NCBI GenBank assembly: GCA_025559845.1
Contig: CP048469.1
Coordinates: 1,550,001-1,614,000, forward strand
Reading direction: 5' to 3'
Length of the DNA: 64,000 nt
Source: Agrobacterium tumefaciens
GTDB lineage: Bacteria; Pseudomonadota; Alphaproteobacteria; Rhizobiales; Rhizobiaceae
The notes under the pieces are model-generated. The model worked only from the letters and a program-made list of their open reading frames with translations. It was not told the DNA's origin and searched no databases. Positions 26,357-35,423 of this stretch are shown here, piece by piece; the first letter of the stretch is position 1, and each line of letters begins with the position of its first letter. The position numbers and the translations under genes were made by a program.

Positions 26357-26456
26357 GGCGCCACACCACAAGCGCACGCGCCCTTCGTCTATCGGTTAGG
26401 ACGTCAGATTTTCATTCTGAAAAGAGGGGTTCGACTCCCCTAGGGCGTGCCACTTG
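26342..26456 (+). repeat. 115-bp direct repeat, copy 1 (tRNA-Glu unit)
   Basis: The stretch from GAGCCTGACTATAAG to the bases just past the tRNA CCA end is identical to 26811-26925, offset by 469 bp. It includes the -10 element, the leader and the whole tRNA gene. This points to a recent duplication or to gene conversion between the two copies. Confidence 0.85.
26378..26452 (+). tRNA. tRNA-Glu (anticodon TTC), copy 1
   Basis: This is a 75-base gene with encoded CCA. The acceptor stem is GCGCCCT/AGGGCGT, with a G-T pair at the end. The D arm is CGTCTATCGGTTAGGACG. The anticodon stem TCAGA/TCTGA encloses TTTTCAT, giving anticodon TTC. The T arm AGGGGTTCGACTCCCCT is perfect. It is identical in sequence to copy 2. 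Confidence 0.95.
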
Positions 26457-26846
26457 TGGGGTTAATCTCCCCAAGACAATCTGATCTGGCTTCAAACATT
26501 GCTTTGATCTGTCGATCTGCGTCTCCAGTTTCACTGCCATTATCCATCGCCCAGAATAACGCTTCGAGGACACCTCCCCGGTCGTCACGCGTCCGCTGCG
26601 CATCATTTTGTCGGATCATAACCGCACCCGATGATGTCAGCGAAAATATAGGTGCCTTCGGCGCACCTCACCGTTTAGGCCCTTTAGAATATCCTCATAT
26701 TTTCAATCGCTTGCCGATTTTGAAGCCAGTTTTCCACAGGCTTCGGCAGCCAATTAAAAAAAATGTCGTTCAGACGAAAAAAATGCATTTTGCCGCTTGC
26801 GGAGAATCCGGAGCCTGACTATAAGGGCGCCACACCACAAGCGCAC
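26453..26846. other. Spacer between the two tRNA-Glu genes
   Basis: No gene is apparent in this 394-bp stretch; the frames present have no ribosome site and no recognisable family. No T-rich terminator follows copy 1, so its end may be set by processing. The right end carries the second promoter. It could be decayed sequence from the event that duplicated the tRNA. Confidence 0.4.
26797..26825 (+). promoter_or_regulatory. Promoter of the second tRNA-Glu gene
   Basis: TTGCGG (26797-26802) and TATAAG (26820-26825) with a 17-bp spacer match the promoter of copy 1 exactly in boxes and spacing. The spacer differs in its first bases, so both promoters are kept intact. Confidence 0.7.
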
Positions 26847-26925
26847 GCGCCCTTCGTCTATCGGTTAGGACGTCAGATTTTCATTCTGAAAAGAGGGGTT
26901 CGACTCCCCTAGGGCGTGCCACTTG
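26811..26925 (+). repeat. 115-bp direct repeat, copy 2 (tRNA-Glu unit)
   Basis: This is identical to 26342-26456. The match stops just downstream of the CCA end on the right and upstream of GAGCC on the left, apart from the shared promoter -35 element. Confidence 0.85.
26847..26921 (+). tRNA. tRNA-Glu (anticodon TTC), copy 2
   Basis: This is a second 75-base copy, identical to the one at 26378-26452 in all arms and in the encoded CCA. Having two copies raises the dose of a tRNA that reads both glutamate codons. Confidence 0.95.
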
Positions 26926-27175
26926 CTTCTCTCATAAAATCATAGAGTTACAGCAACGTCTTGAACGTCGCGACATACGTTTGCGATCAAACGTGACGTG
27001 AACCGTATCGCGATATTTCGGTCCTCCTCCCCTCGGCTTGAATACTTCTTCAGACGCAGACCAGCGCCGCAAAACCGCGCAACGGTTTGGCGTATCAGGC
27101 TCTCTGCAGGAAGAATGTAACCTGCTGGCCTTTCGGCCCGTCAGGACGCCGCCGGAGCGCTATCAGACAGACTTG

Positions 27176-28993
27176 TCAGGGAGACAGGGCAGCATCGAGA
27201 AGACGAAGCTGCACGCGCTTCTGTCCCTGCCACAGATCCGCACCAAGCGTGCCTGCGACGTGGAGAAGCTTACCGCGAGAATTGAGCAGCAATTGCCCCA
27301 GAGGCGCCTCTGCGGCGCGAAATGCGATACCATCGAGCCGTGAGCCATCCATCGCCTCCAGCGTCACCTTGACGTGCGAGGTGCCAACCAGGCGCACATC
27401 GCGCAGGCGGTGGGCTGGAATGGCAAAGACTGGCTGCGAATGACCGGAGCCATATGGCCCGGCCTGCTCCAGCTGGTCGATCAATTGCAGGGTCGCACCG
27501 GATGCACCGATGGCACCGTCAATCTTCAGCACGCTGTTTTCAACCAGCGTACTGACCGTCTTGGCAGCGCTCTCCTCGAAAAAGGCTCTGAGCTTGCCGA
27601 GATTGGCACGCTCGACGGTGAGACCGGCTGCCATGGCGTGACCACCACCCTTGACCAGCAGACCCATGTCCACGGCGGTACGCACCATCTTGCCAAGGTC
27701 GAAACCATTGATCGAGCGGCCCGAGCCCGTGCCCTTCCCCGAGGGATCGAAAGCAATGGCAAAGGCCGGACGGCGAAAGCGATCCTTGAGGCGCGAGGCC
27801 AGCAGGCCGACAATACCCGGATGCCAGTTCTCGCGCGCCGTGACGATCACGCCGGCACCCGTGCCGTCGCCATATTCGAACAGCGCCTCGGCCTCGGCTT
27901 CAGCCAGCATGGCGGCTTCCATCGCCTGACGCTCGCGATTGAGCTCATCCAGCTTTTCGGCAATGACTTCCGCCTCGACCGTATCATCAAGCGTCAGCAG
28001 CCGGCTGCCGAGTGCCGCGTCACCGATACGACCGCCGGCGTTGATACGTGGGCCGATCAGAAAGCCGAAATGATAAGGCGTCACAGGCCCGCCAAGGCCC
28101 GCCTTGCGAAACAGCGCAGCAAGCCCGGCATTATTCATGTGGCGGGCCGCAATCAGCCCCTTGACCACATAAGCGCGGTTCAGCCCCTTGAGCGGCACGA
28201 CATCGCAAACCGTGGCGAGCGCGACGATATCCAGATAGGACAGGAGATCGAGCGTGAAGGCCTGCCGGTGCTTGCGGTCTTTCAGCAGACGCAGCGTTGC
28301 GACCAGAACAAGAAACACCACACCTGCCGCGCAGAGATGCCCCTGCCCCGACAGATCGTCCTCACGGTTCGGATTGACCAGCGCCACCGCATACGGCAGC
28401 TCCGTGCCGACCTGGTGGTGGTCGATGACGACGACATCGGTACCGGCCTCGCGCGCCGCCGCAAGCGATTCATGGCTGGTCGAACCGCAGTCGACGGTGA
28501 CGATCAGTGTGGCGCCATTGGCGGCCAGTTGCTGCATGGCGGCCGGGTTTGGCCCGTAGCCCTCGAAAATGCGGTCTGGAATGTAGATTTCCGGCGTCAG
28601 GCCGAAATGATGCAGGAAACGATACATCAGCGCGGAAGACGAAGCGCCGTCCACATCATAGTCACCGAAGATCGCAACCTTTTCGCCGCGCTCTATGGCC
28701 TGCGCCAGACGTTCGGCCGCTTTTGCGCAATCGGTCAGCACATGCGGATCGGGCATCAGTGAGCGGATGGTCGGATCGAGAAACGCCATGGCATCATCCA
28801 CGGCCACGCCACGTCCCGCCAGCACGCGTGCAATCAGTTCTGGAATGCCATGAACCTGTGACATGGCGAGCGCGCGGTTCTGGCCAGCCTGATCGAGCCG
28901 CGACACCCAACGCTGCTCAGTCGCCGACCGCTCCACGCCGAGAAAGGCGCGGGCCACGGCATCGACCGGCTCATTCATTGCGATTCTGTCCAT
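27176..28993 (-). CDS. recJ: Single-stranded-DNA-specific exonuclease RecJ
   Basis: RecJ degrades single-stranded DNA 5' to 3' in recombination and mismatch repair. The 605-residue protein has the DHH phosphoesterase motifs: IFGDYDVDGASSSALMY near residue 100, the DHH motif VVVIDHHQ and LVNPNREDD. The DHHA1 motif GGGHAMAAG lies near 455, and a C-terminal OB domain is expected after that. The start at 28993 has AAGGCAGGA upstream; in-frame ATGs at 29026 and 28978 are alternatives. It is transcribed alone, 98 bp downstream of a small membrane protein gene. Confidence 0.95.
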   Translation of the reverse strand: MDRIAMNEPVDAVARAFLGVERSATEQRWVSRLDQAGQNRALAMSQVHGIPELIARVLAGRGVAVDDAMAFLDPTIRSLMPDPHVLTDCAKAAERLAQAIERGEKVAIFGDYDVDGASSSALMYRFLHHFGLTPEIYIPDRIFEGYGPNPAAMQQLAANGATLIVTVDCGSTSHESLAAAREAGTDVVVIDHHQVGTELPYAVALVNPNREDDLSGQGHLCAAGVVFLVLVATLRLLKDRKHRQAFTLDLLSYLDIVALATVCDVVPLKGLNRAYVVKGLIAARHMNNAGLAALFRKAGLGGPVTPYHFGFLIGPRINAGGRIGDAALGSRLLTLDDTVEAEVIAEKLDELNRERQAMEAAMLAEAEAEALFEYGDGTGAGVIVTARENWHPGIVGLLASRLKDRFRRPAFAIAFDPSGKGTGSGRSINGFDLGKMVRTAVDMGLLVKGGGHAMAAGLTVERANLGKLRAFFEESAAKTVSTLVENSVLKIDGAIGASGATLQLIDQLEQAGPYGSGHSQPVFAIPAHRLRDVRLVGTSHVKVTLEAMDGSRLDGIAFRAAEAPLGQLLLNSRGKLLHVAGTLGADLWQGQKRVQLRLLDAALSP

Positions 28994-29091
28994 TGTCCTG
29001 CCTTGCGCCTTTCCATCAAGGCGCATGTTGTCTCAACAATGGGCTAGAGGGCAGATCGGCGTTTTTCAAGCAAAAACGCCTGAAGGTGGGG

Positions 29092-29307
29092 TCATAAAGC
29101 CAGAATCGAGAAAAACGGGCTGGCGATGGAAAGCGTGCCGACCAGCAGCAACGACGAAAAAACCGCCAGGGAACACCAGTTGCGCTCCTGCATGACGACG
29201 TCGAATTCCATGCTGCGGATATTGTCATTGGCGCTATGACGCGCCCTGCAACGGGCAACAGCAACCTGCGACGGACTGGAATCCTTGAAGAGAATGATGG
29301 ATGTCAC
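29092..29307 (-). CDS. Small membrane protein of unknown function
   Basis: This 71-residue protein has a GTG start at 29307 behind GGGAGG seven bases upstream, the best ribosome site in the frame. The N-terminal half is polar with several Arg residues. One C-terminal hydrophobic helix (WCSLAVFSSLLLVGTLSIA) would anchor it in the membrane. No family is recognised. It lies upstream of recJ on the same strand. Confidence 0.6.
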   Translation of the reverse strand: MTSIILFKDSSPSQVAVARCRARHSANDNIRSMEFDVVMQERNWCSLAVFSSLLLVGTLSIASPFFSILAL

Positions 29308-29445
29308 GGCCGCGCCTCCCTCGCTTCGGTGAACTTCATTAACCGTATTCTGAAATACGAGTATTTTCCAGTGTCTTTGTCCCGTCACAACTCAAGAATT
29401 TGCTGGCAATTCAGCAGTCTGAAGTCACCACGACTGACAAACCGC

Positions 29446-29481
29446 AATAAAAAACGGCGACATCTTTGAAATGTCGCCGTT
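29446..29481 (-). terminator. Terminator of the homoserine dehydrogenase gene
   Basis: On the minus strand an 11-bp stem AACGGCGACAT/ATGTCGCCGTT, with a seven-base loop, is followed by TTTTATT. It lies about 30 bp after the hom stop. Confidence 0.88.
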
Positions 29482-29511
29482 TCCTGAAGATCATCTGCCT
29501 GCGAGAGAAAC

Positions 29512-30822
29512 TTACGTCCGCTCGATTCGGATCACCTGCGGTTCGCTGACGAGATACTTCTCGTTCTTGATCGCCTTTACCGCCTTGCGAATCGCATCTT
29601 CCATCGTCGCGTGCGTAACGAGAATGATGGTCTTCGCGCCGCCTTCAACGGGAACGCGCGAGTGCTGGACGATCGATTCCAGCGAGATGTTGTTGTCGGC
29701 CATGCGGGTGGCGATCGACGCAAACACGCCGGCCTTGTCCTTCACCGTCAGACGAATGAAGTATCCGCCCTCGTGGCTCTTCATCTTGGCACGACGATAT
29801 TCGGTCAGCGCCTTGGCCGGACGGCCAAGCACCGGCACCTGCTGTGCGCCCGGACGGCTCTTGGCGATGTCGGCGATGTCGCCGAGCACGGCCGAGGCCG
29901 TGGCGTTGCCGCCGGCACCAGGACCGACCATCAACAGTTCACCGAGAATATCGGACTCGACGGCAACAGCGTTGGTCACGCCGTCCACCTGCGCAATGAC
30001 GGAATCGAGCGGTACCATCGTCGGATGAACGCGCTGTTCGATGCCGGTTTCGGTCACCTGCGCCACGCCGAGCAGCTTGATGCGGTAACCGAGATCGGCA
30101 GCCGCCTGAATATCCTCGATGGAGATATTCGTGATGCCTTCGAGGTAGATATCGTCCGCCGAGATCTTGTTGCCGAAAGCAAGCGTTGTCAGGATCGCCA
30201 GCTTGTGCGCCGTATCGTTGCCTTCGATGTCGAAAGCCGGATCGGCTTCTGCGTAACCGAGACGCTGGGCTTCCTTGAGGCAGGCCTCGAACGACAGCCC
30301 TTCCTTCTCCATCTTCGTAAGAATGTAATTGCAGGTGCCGTTCATGATGCCGTAGATGCGCGACACATGGTTGCCGGTCAGCGACTCGCGCAGCGCCTTG
30401 ATGATCGGGATGCCACCGGCCACAGCCGCTTCGAAGTTCAGGAGCGCGCCCTTCTCTTCCGCCAGCACAGCCAGCTCGACGCCATGCTTGGCAAGCAGAG
30501 CCTTGTTGGCTGTCACCACATGGAGACCACGTGCGAGCGCCGAACGGACGGCATTTTCCGCCTGTCCGGACGCACCGCCGACCAGTTCAACGAAAACATC
30601 GATATCGGCTTCGCTGGCAAGCTGCTCCGGCGTGTCAAACCAGGTAATACCGGTGAGATCAATGCCGCGGTCGCGCGAACGGTCGCGCGCGCTGACGGCA
30701 ATAATCTCAATTGCGCGTCCGCAGGTAATCGCAAGTTCGTTGCTTCTCTGCTGGAGGATGCGCACGAGCGAAGCGCCGACAGTGCCGAGCCCCGCTATGC
30801 CGATTCTCAATGAATCTGCCAT
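29512..30822 (-). CDS. hom: Homoserine dehydrogenase
   Basis: This enzyme reduces aspartate semialdehyde to homoserine, the branch to threonine and methionine. The 436-residue protein has the NAD(P) motif GIAGLGTVGASLVRIL at the N-terminus. The catalytic domain holds GIMNGTCNYILTKME and GYAEADPAFDIEGNDTAHK (Asp and Lys of the active site). An ACT domain from about residue 350 (YFIRLTVKDKAGVFASIA) allows feedback control, normally by threonine. It follows the aminotransferase gene by 60 bp on the same strand and ends at a strong terminator. Confidence 0.95.
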   Translation of the reverse strand: MADSLRIGIAGLGTVGASLVRILQQRSNELAITCGRAIEIIAVSARDRSRDRGIDLTGITWFDTPEQLASEADIDVFVELVGGASGQAENAVRSALARGLHVVTANKALLAKHGVELAVLAEEKGALLNFEAAVAGGIPIIKALRESLTGNHVSRIYGIMNGTCNYILTKMEKEGLSFEACLKEAQRLGYAEADPAFDIEGNDTAHKLAILTTLAFGNKISADDIYLEGITNISIEDIQAAADLGYRIKLLGVAQVTETGIEQRVHPTMVPLDSVIAQVDGVTNAVAVESDILGELLMVGPGAGGNATASAVLGDIADIAKSRPGAQQVPVLGRPAKALTEYRRAKMKSHEGGYFIRLTVKDKAGVFASIATRMADNNISLESIVQHSRVPVEGGAKTIILVTHATMEDAIRKAVKAIKNEKYLVSEPQVIRIERT

Positions 30823-30882
30823 GGGTATGTTCCTGATTTGCTGGTGATGGTGGCGGCCGGGACCGGCCGCCTTCGGGTGCCC

Positions 30883-32103
30883 TTATCTGTGGGCGTTCAG
30901 AGAAACGACGTTGTGCATCGTTTCGTCTGCAGTCGACAGGAAGCGCTTCAGATTGCGCGCGGCCTGGCGAATTCGATGCTCGTTCTCAACGAGCGCGAGA
31001 CGAACGTAATCATCGCCCATCTCGCCAAAGCCGATGCCGGGAGCAACGGCGATATCGGCCTTCTCGACCAGGAGCTTGGAGAACTCCAGAGAGCCGAGAT
31101 GGCGGAACTTTTCCGGGATTTTCGCCCATGCGAACATCGTCGCAGCCGGCGGCGGAACTTCAAAACCGGCCTTGCCGAACGTGTCGACCATGACGTCGCG
31201 ACGGCGGCGATAGACATTGCGCACTTCCGCGATGTCGGAACCGTCGCCATTGAGCGCGTGCGTCGCGGCAACCTGGATCGGCGTGAACGCGCCGTAATCC
31301 AGATAGGACTTCACGCGTGTCAGAGCTGCGATCAGGCGTTCGTTGCCCACCGCAAAGCCCATGCGCCAGCCGGGCATGGAGAAGGTCTTCGACATGGAGG
31401 TGAATTCCACCGTCACGTCGATAGCACCCGGCACTTCCAGAACGGACGGCGGCGGGTTGTTGTCGTCGAAATAGATTTCCGAATAGGCAAGGTCCGACAG
31501 CACGATCAGCTCATGCTTCTTCGCAAACGCGATGACGTCCTTGTAGAAATCCAGCGATGCAACATGCGCCGTCGGGTTGGACGGGTAGTTGATGATCAGC
31601 GCCAGAGGCTTCGGAATGGAGTGGCGCACAGCGCGCTCCAGCGGGCCGAAGAAATTTTCATCCGGCTCGACATTCATCGAACGGATAACACCGCCAGCCA
31701 TCAGGAAGCCGAAAGCGTGGATCGGATATGTCGGGTTCGGACACAGGATGACATCGCCCGGTGCCGTGATGGCCTGCGCCATGTTGGCGAAGCCTTCCTT
31801 GGAACCGAGGGTCGCAACGACCTGCGTGTCCGGGTTCAGCTTTACGCCGAAGCGGCGGGCGTAATAGGCGGCCTGCGCGCGGCGAAGGCCGGGAATACCC
31901 TTGGACGAGGAATAGCGATGGGTGCGTGGGTCCTGAACCACTTCGCAGAGCTTGTCGACGATCGCCTTCGGCGTCGGCAGATCCGGGTTACCCATGCCAA
32001 GGTCGATGATATCCGCGCCACCCGCTCGCGCGCTCGCTTTCAAACGGTTGACCTGTTCGAAGACGTATTGCGGCAGACGCTTGACCTTGTGAAACTCTTC
32101 CAT
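30883..32103 (-). CDS. PLP-dependent class I/II aminotransferase (AlaC-like)
   Basis: This is a 406-residue fold-type I aminotransferase. Substrate and cofactor marks are IDLGMGNPDLPTP, INYPSNPTA, LSDLAYSEIYFDD and the PLP lysine in SMSKTFSMPGWRMG. It is closest in pattern to AlaC/YfdZ, which transaminates alanine and pyruvate, and to the methionine-pathway aminotransferases of rhizobia; the exact amino donor is not certain. The ATG at 32103 is preferred since AGGAAAGAG lies directly before it; longer in-frame starts lack a site. It is co-directional with hom, 60 bp away, which suggests linked aspartate-family metabolism. Confidence 0.88.
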   Translation of the reverse strand: MEEFHKVKRLPQYVFEQVNRLKASARAGGADIIDLGMGNPDLPTPKAIVDKLCEVVQDPRTHRYSSSKGIPGLRRAQAAYYARRFGVKLNPDTQVVATLGSKEGFANMAQAITAPGDVILCPNPTYPIHAFGFLMAGGVIRSMNVEPDENFFGPLERAVRHSIPKPLALIINYPSNPTAHVASLDFYKDVIAFAKKHELIVLSDLAYSEIYFDDNNPPPSVLEVPGAIDVTVEFTSMSKTFSMPGWRMGFAVGNERLIAALTRVKSYLDYGAFTPIQVAATHALNGDGSDIAEVRNVYRRRRDVMVDTFGKAGFEVPPPAATMFAWAKIPEKFRHLGSLEFSKLLVEKADIAVAPGIGFGEMGDDYVRLALVENEHRIRQAARNLKRFLSTADETMHNVVSLNAHR

Positions 32104-32465
32104 CTCTTTCCTCATGGAAATGGACCGGACTGCCGGCCCATAACGAAGGTTCGTTTTTGTTGGTGAACGCTGCCGATACGAACCCATCCGGCAAGCGTTG
32201 TTCATTGTAACGCAAAGCGCCGAAAAACATAAAAGGGTTTTCGTCCGCAAAGCGGTTGTGCGATCGCCTGCCCTGCCATCACCGGCACAAGCTTCAGCGG
32301 CTCATGCGAACCGCATGGATTTCAGCAGGAAATCGAAGACCTTGCATAACGCCAGATTCTGGGAAAATGCAAGGCAAGCTATGCTCAAGGTGGTCGTGAC
32401 GATTCAACTTTTATTCCACGACACGCGAAATCGTCACGACGGACCTCAAACCGCCATTTACGGCA
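32104..32465. other. Gene-free gap with a 12-bp inverted repeat
   Basis: These 362 bp lie upstream of the aminotransferase and downstream of the nucleoside hydrolase gene. I see no supported gene. The notable content is a perfect 12-bp inverted repeat at 32393-32440. Confidence 0.5.
32393..32440. repeat. Perfect 12-bp inverted repeat with 24-base loop
   Basis: GTCGTGACGATT at 32393-32404 is exactly complementary to AATCGTCACGAC at 32429-32440. The 24-base loop is AT-rich on its left side. No T run follows in either direction, so it is not a standard terminator. It may be a regulator-binding dyad or part of an untranslated RNA. Confidence 0.7.
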
Positions 32466-33425
32466 TCAGCCGCGTTCACCGCGAACGATGACCGCCCTGA
32501 TCAGATCCAGCACCCGCTCCGGCTCGATATCCGTGCAGATAAGCTGGCTTGGATGACCATCCCAATGGCCCGGCGGAAAACCACGGCCATCCGGCTTCTG
32601 AATCGTCTGACCATCGGCAATACCGCCGCAGACCACGCGGATCGGGCCGCTACGGGTCTGGAACAGCTCGGGCGCCACCAGATAGACGCAGGCGCAGCTA
32701 TCATGCACCACCATGCCGTCGCCGGTGCGGGTCTTGTAGAAATCGATGTAGAACTGCGACAGATCCGACAGAAGCTGGACGGGCTTGCCGCCCTCCTTCG
32801 CCATCTCGTCGAGAAATGCGCTCGTCATGACCGTCTTGGTGGTCACGTCGAGACCAACGACGGTGACGCGCCAGGGCGCGGTGAAGACCAGATCGGCCGC
32901 TTCCGGGTCGCCGTGGATATTGGCTTCTGCGGCGGGCGAAACGTTGCCGTTCATGTCGAAGGCGCCGCCCATGATGATGACGTCTTTCACCAGTGCGGCG
33001 AAATCCGGCTCCTGACGCAGCGCAAGCGCAAGGTTCGTCATGCGGCCAACGGCAATCAGCGTCACTTCGCCCGGATTGGCCTTGACCGTGTCGATGATGA
33101 AATCATGCGCCGAACGCGGATCGAGCGGCAGGTCGATGGTCTCGGGAATATCGATGTCGCCAAGACCGTTCTCGCCGTGAATGAGGGTCGGCCAGTGACG
33201 CTCAGGACGGGCTGGATCGAAGGTGACGCCAGCACCCTTGGCGACAGGCGCTGTCATCTGCCATTCCTGCTTGAGGAACAGCGCATTGCGGGTGGTGATA
33301 TCGATCGGAGCGTTGCCGAACACCGTCGTCACGCCGATAAGGTCGATATCGGGATGGCGGTGCAAAAACAGCAGCGCCATGGCATCGTCCACACCGGGGT
33401 CCGTATCGAAAATCACTTTATACAT
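32466..33425 (-). CDS. Inosine/uridine-preferring nucleoside hydrolase
   Basis: This 319-residue protein hydrolyses nucleosides to base and ribose in salvage. The calcium-binding motif VIFDTDPGVDDAMAL is at the very N-terminus, as in the family. NALFLKQEW, the nucleoside-contact segment GGAFDMNGNVSPAAEANIHGDPEAA and the late HDSCACVYLVAPELF are also present. The ATG at 33425 follows GGAGCAGGA; a longer frame upstream is not supported. The gene is alone, divergent from the TSUP permease. Confidence 0.92.
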   Translation of the reverse strand: MYKVIFDTDPGVDDAMALLFLHRHPDIDLIGVTTVFGNAPIDITTRNALFLKQEWQMTAPVAKGAGVTFDPARPERHWPTLIHGENGLGDIDIPETIDLPLDPRSAHDFIIDTVKANPGEVTLIAVGRMTNLALALRQEPDFAALVKDVIIMGGAFDMNGNVSPAAEANIHGDPEAADLVFTAPWRVTVVGLDVTTKTVMTSAFLDEMAKEGGKPVQLLSDLSQFYIDFYKTRTGDGMVVHDSCACVYLVAPELFQTRSGPIRVVCGGIADGQTIQKPDGRGFPPGHWDGHPSQLICTDIEPERVLDLIRAVIVRGERG

Positions 33426-33572
33426 TGTCGTCCTGCTCCAAAATTCCGGCACTGCCGGAACTGACCGGCGGCACGCCACGCACCATAGCCATAAGCGCCG
33501 CCGCCGCAAGCCGGGGACGATCCGAATATCGAAGCGGATGACTTATAAAATCATTGCACCGGCATCGTTTAG

Positions 33573-34427
33573 GTGAAAGAAGAAGCCCACCTCCCCGCGT
33601 CCGTTTTCTCCCGGATTTTTTCAGTGCAAGACATCGCCCTCCACGTATTCCTGGTTCTCATTCTGGTTGCCGTTTTTGCCGGATTTATCGATTCCATCGC
33701 GGGTGGAGGCGGCCTCATCACCATTCCGGCCATGCTCATCATGGGCATTCCGCCGCTTGATGCACTGGGCACCAACAAGCTGCAATCGCAGTTCGGCTCG
33801 GCCTCTGCGACCATCGCTTACGCGCGCCGCGGCCACGTCAATCTGCGCAAGCAGTTGCCCATGGCATTCATGGCGATGCTGGGCGGCATGCTGGGGGCGC
33901 TGGCAGCGGCCTTCGTGCCCTCCGATATCCTGCGCGCCATCATGCCGTTTCTGCTGATCGCCATTGCCACCTATTTCGCCTTCAAGCCGCAACTGAGCGA
34001 CATCGACAGCCACCAGCGCATGACGCCGTTCATCTTCGGCGCCGTTGTGGCCCCGCTGATCGGCTTTTATGACGGTGTTTTCGGGCCGGGCGCAGGCTCC
34101 TTCTACATGCTGGCCTTCGTGGCGCTCGCAGGCTTCGGCATGCTCAAGGCGACGGCGCACACCAAGCTTCTCAATCTCGGCTCTAATTTCGGCGGCTTCG
34201 TCGTGTTTGCGCTGGGTGGTGCAGTGCTGTGGAAACTCGGCCTCGCCATGGGCTTTGGTCAGTTCGTCGGCGCGCAGATCGGCTCACGTTTTGCCATGAA
34301 GAACGGCGCAAAGATCATCCGCCCGCTTCTGGTGATTTCGTGCGTCGCCATGGCGGCGAGGCTGATGATGGACAGCTCCAGCCCCTATTCGATCGGCGCT
34401 CTTCTGAACGCTCTGATTTCGGGATAA
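33573..34427 (+). CDS. TSUP-family sulfite/sulfonate exporter
   Basis: This is an inner-membrane protein of up to 284 residues with about eight hydrophobic segments. The TSUP/TauE signatures are present twice: GFIDSIAGGGGLITIPAML with GTNKLQSQFGSASA, and FYDGVFGPGAGSFYML with KATAHTKLLNLGSN. Family members move sulfite, sulfonates or other organic anions; the substrate here is unknown. The start is uncertain: a GTG at 33573 has little ribosome site, and another GTG at 33624 would still give a complete transporter. It converges on the PAS gene across a hairpin at 34427. Confidence 0.88.
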   Translation: MKEEAHLPASVFSRIFSVQDIALHVFLVLILVAVFAGFIDSIAGGGGLITIPAMLIMGIPPLDALGTNKLQSQFGSASATIAYARRGHVNLRKQLPMAFMAMLGGMLGALAAAFVPSDILRAIMPFLLIAIATYFAFKPQLSDIDSHQRMTPFIFGAVVAPLIGFYDGVFGPGAGSFYMLAFVALAGFGMLKATAHTKLLNLGSNFGGFVVFALGGAVLWKLGLAMGFGQFVGAQIGSRFAMKNGAKIIRPLLVISCVAMAARLMMDSSSPYSIGALLNALISG

Positions 34428-34448
34428 ACGGCGTTTCCTTACGCCGTT
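34427..34448. terminator. Stem-loop between convergent TSUP and PAS genes
   Basis: An 8-bp perfect stem AACGGCGT/ACGCCGTT closes a six-base loop TTCCTT in the 25-bp gap between the two stop codons. There is no long T run, so terminator strength is probably low, although its position suggests a bidirectional role. Confidence 0.5.
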
Positions 34449-34452
34449 ACCA

Positions 34453-35154
34453 TCACGCCATCGCGCGGCGTCTGCGATCGGCGATTTCGCGGATGACCAC
34501 CATGGCGCCCACCAGCTTGTAGGCCGAGGAATAGCACGGCGACATCTCGAGCGACTTCACAACGGTATGGCCGTTGCTGTCTTCCGCGTAAGTGTATTTC
34601 GAAGCGTCGCCCTTGAAGCAGTTGTCGAGCTTCTCACGCAGATCGTTCTGGAAACGGTGAACCCCGACCAGCTCGGCAATATGGCAGCCGACCAGCCCCT
34701 CGGGCGCATTGCGCTGGAAGGTATCCAGACCATTGGCATAGGACACGCGATAACCGGGAGAGACGACGACAACGGGCTCTCCGAGATCGGACAGCATGTC
34801 CTCATCGAAAACGAGATGGCGGTGCTGCCATTCGAAACTGCCGATATCGGCGTCTTCGTCACCAACGGCCTTCGACTTGCGCGACAGGCCGACATAACGA
34901 TCGACAAGCGTTCTCAGGATTTCGGAGTTGCGCTGGACGCAACCCAGGTCCTCGGCTTCATGGTTCAGAAGGTCGATGGCGAAACGGAACTGCTCGCGAA
35001 TTTCTTCGGCGTTCTCCGTCTTGCTGCCGGCGATCTTGTCCAGAAGCTGTTCGAGCTCACGCTCCAGCACTGCGATCTTGTCGGCTTCGTTCTTGCCGAC
35101 AGCAGATTGCAGTTCCGTGTAACGCAACCAGAACAGTTCAATCAAATCTTTCAA
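34453..35154 (-). CDS. PAS-domain protein with N-terminal coiled coil
   Basis: This 233-residue soluble protein starts with a charged heptad-like helix (residues 12-60, for example DKIAVLERELEQLLDKIAG) likely to form a dimer coiled coil. A PAS domain covers about residues 115-230 (VVVVSPGYRVSYANGLDTFQRNAP, then a late strand AYKLVGAMVVIREIAD). No output domain is attached, so it may be a sensor that acts through a partner. I do not recognise a named member. Confidence 0.72.
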   Translation of the reverse strand: MKDLIELFWLRYTELQSAVGKNEADKIAVLERELEQLLDKIAGSKTENAEEIREQFRFAIDLLNHEAEDLGCVQRNSEILRTLVDRYVGLSRKSKAVGDEDADIGSFEWQHRHLVFDEDMLSDLGEPVVVVSPGYRVSYANGLDTFQRNAPEGLVGCHIAELVGVHRFQNDLREKLDNCFKGDASKYTYAEDSNGHTVVKSLEMSPCYSSAYKLVGAMVVIREIADRRRRAMA

Positions 35155-35384
35155 CCCGACTCTCCCGGAACGAACAAATAGCCCGTTCTCAACCCGAACG
35201 CATATACCCTGTTCTCCCCGTTATATCGGCTGGTCGCTTAAAAATGCCGTAACGAGAAACGAGAACGCCATTCAGAATAGCAGCCAAAATATCACAGCCG
35301 CGAACGTTTTTTCAATTTCGATAATCTACGAGCAAAAAGTTAGGGCTGGAAGTCCGGTTGGCCGGACCAGAAATGCCTTTTGTC

Positions 35385-35415
35385 AAAAAAAACCGGCGCC
35401 TCGAAAGGCACCGGT
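35385..35415 (-). terminator. Terminator of the lpxXL cluster
   Basis: On the minus strand a 10-bp stem (ACCGGTGCCT paired with AGGCGCCGGT, one G-T pair) with a UUCG-type loop is followed by eight T. It lies 9 bp beyond the lpxXL stop and ends the very-long-chain fatty acid cluster. Confidence 0.88.
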
Positions 35416-35423
35416 CTTTTGTC

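Noticed and set aside
26453..26846. Mobile element inserted at the tRNA-Glu gene
   Set aside because: No integrase, inverted ends or target duplication were seen; the repeat covers a full tRNA unit with promoter, which favours simple duplication.
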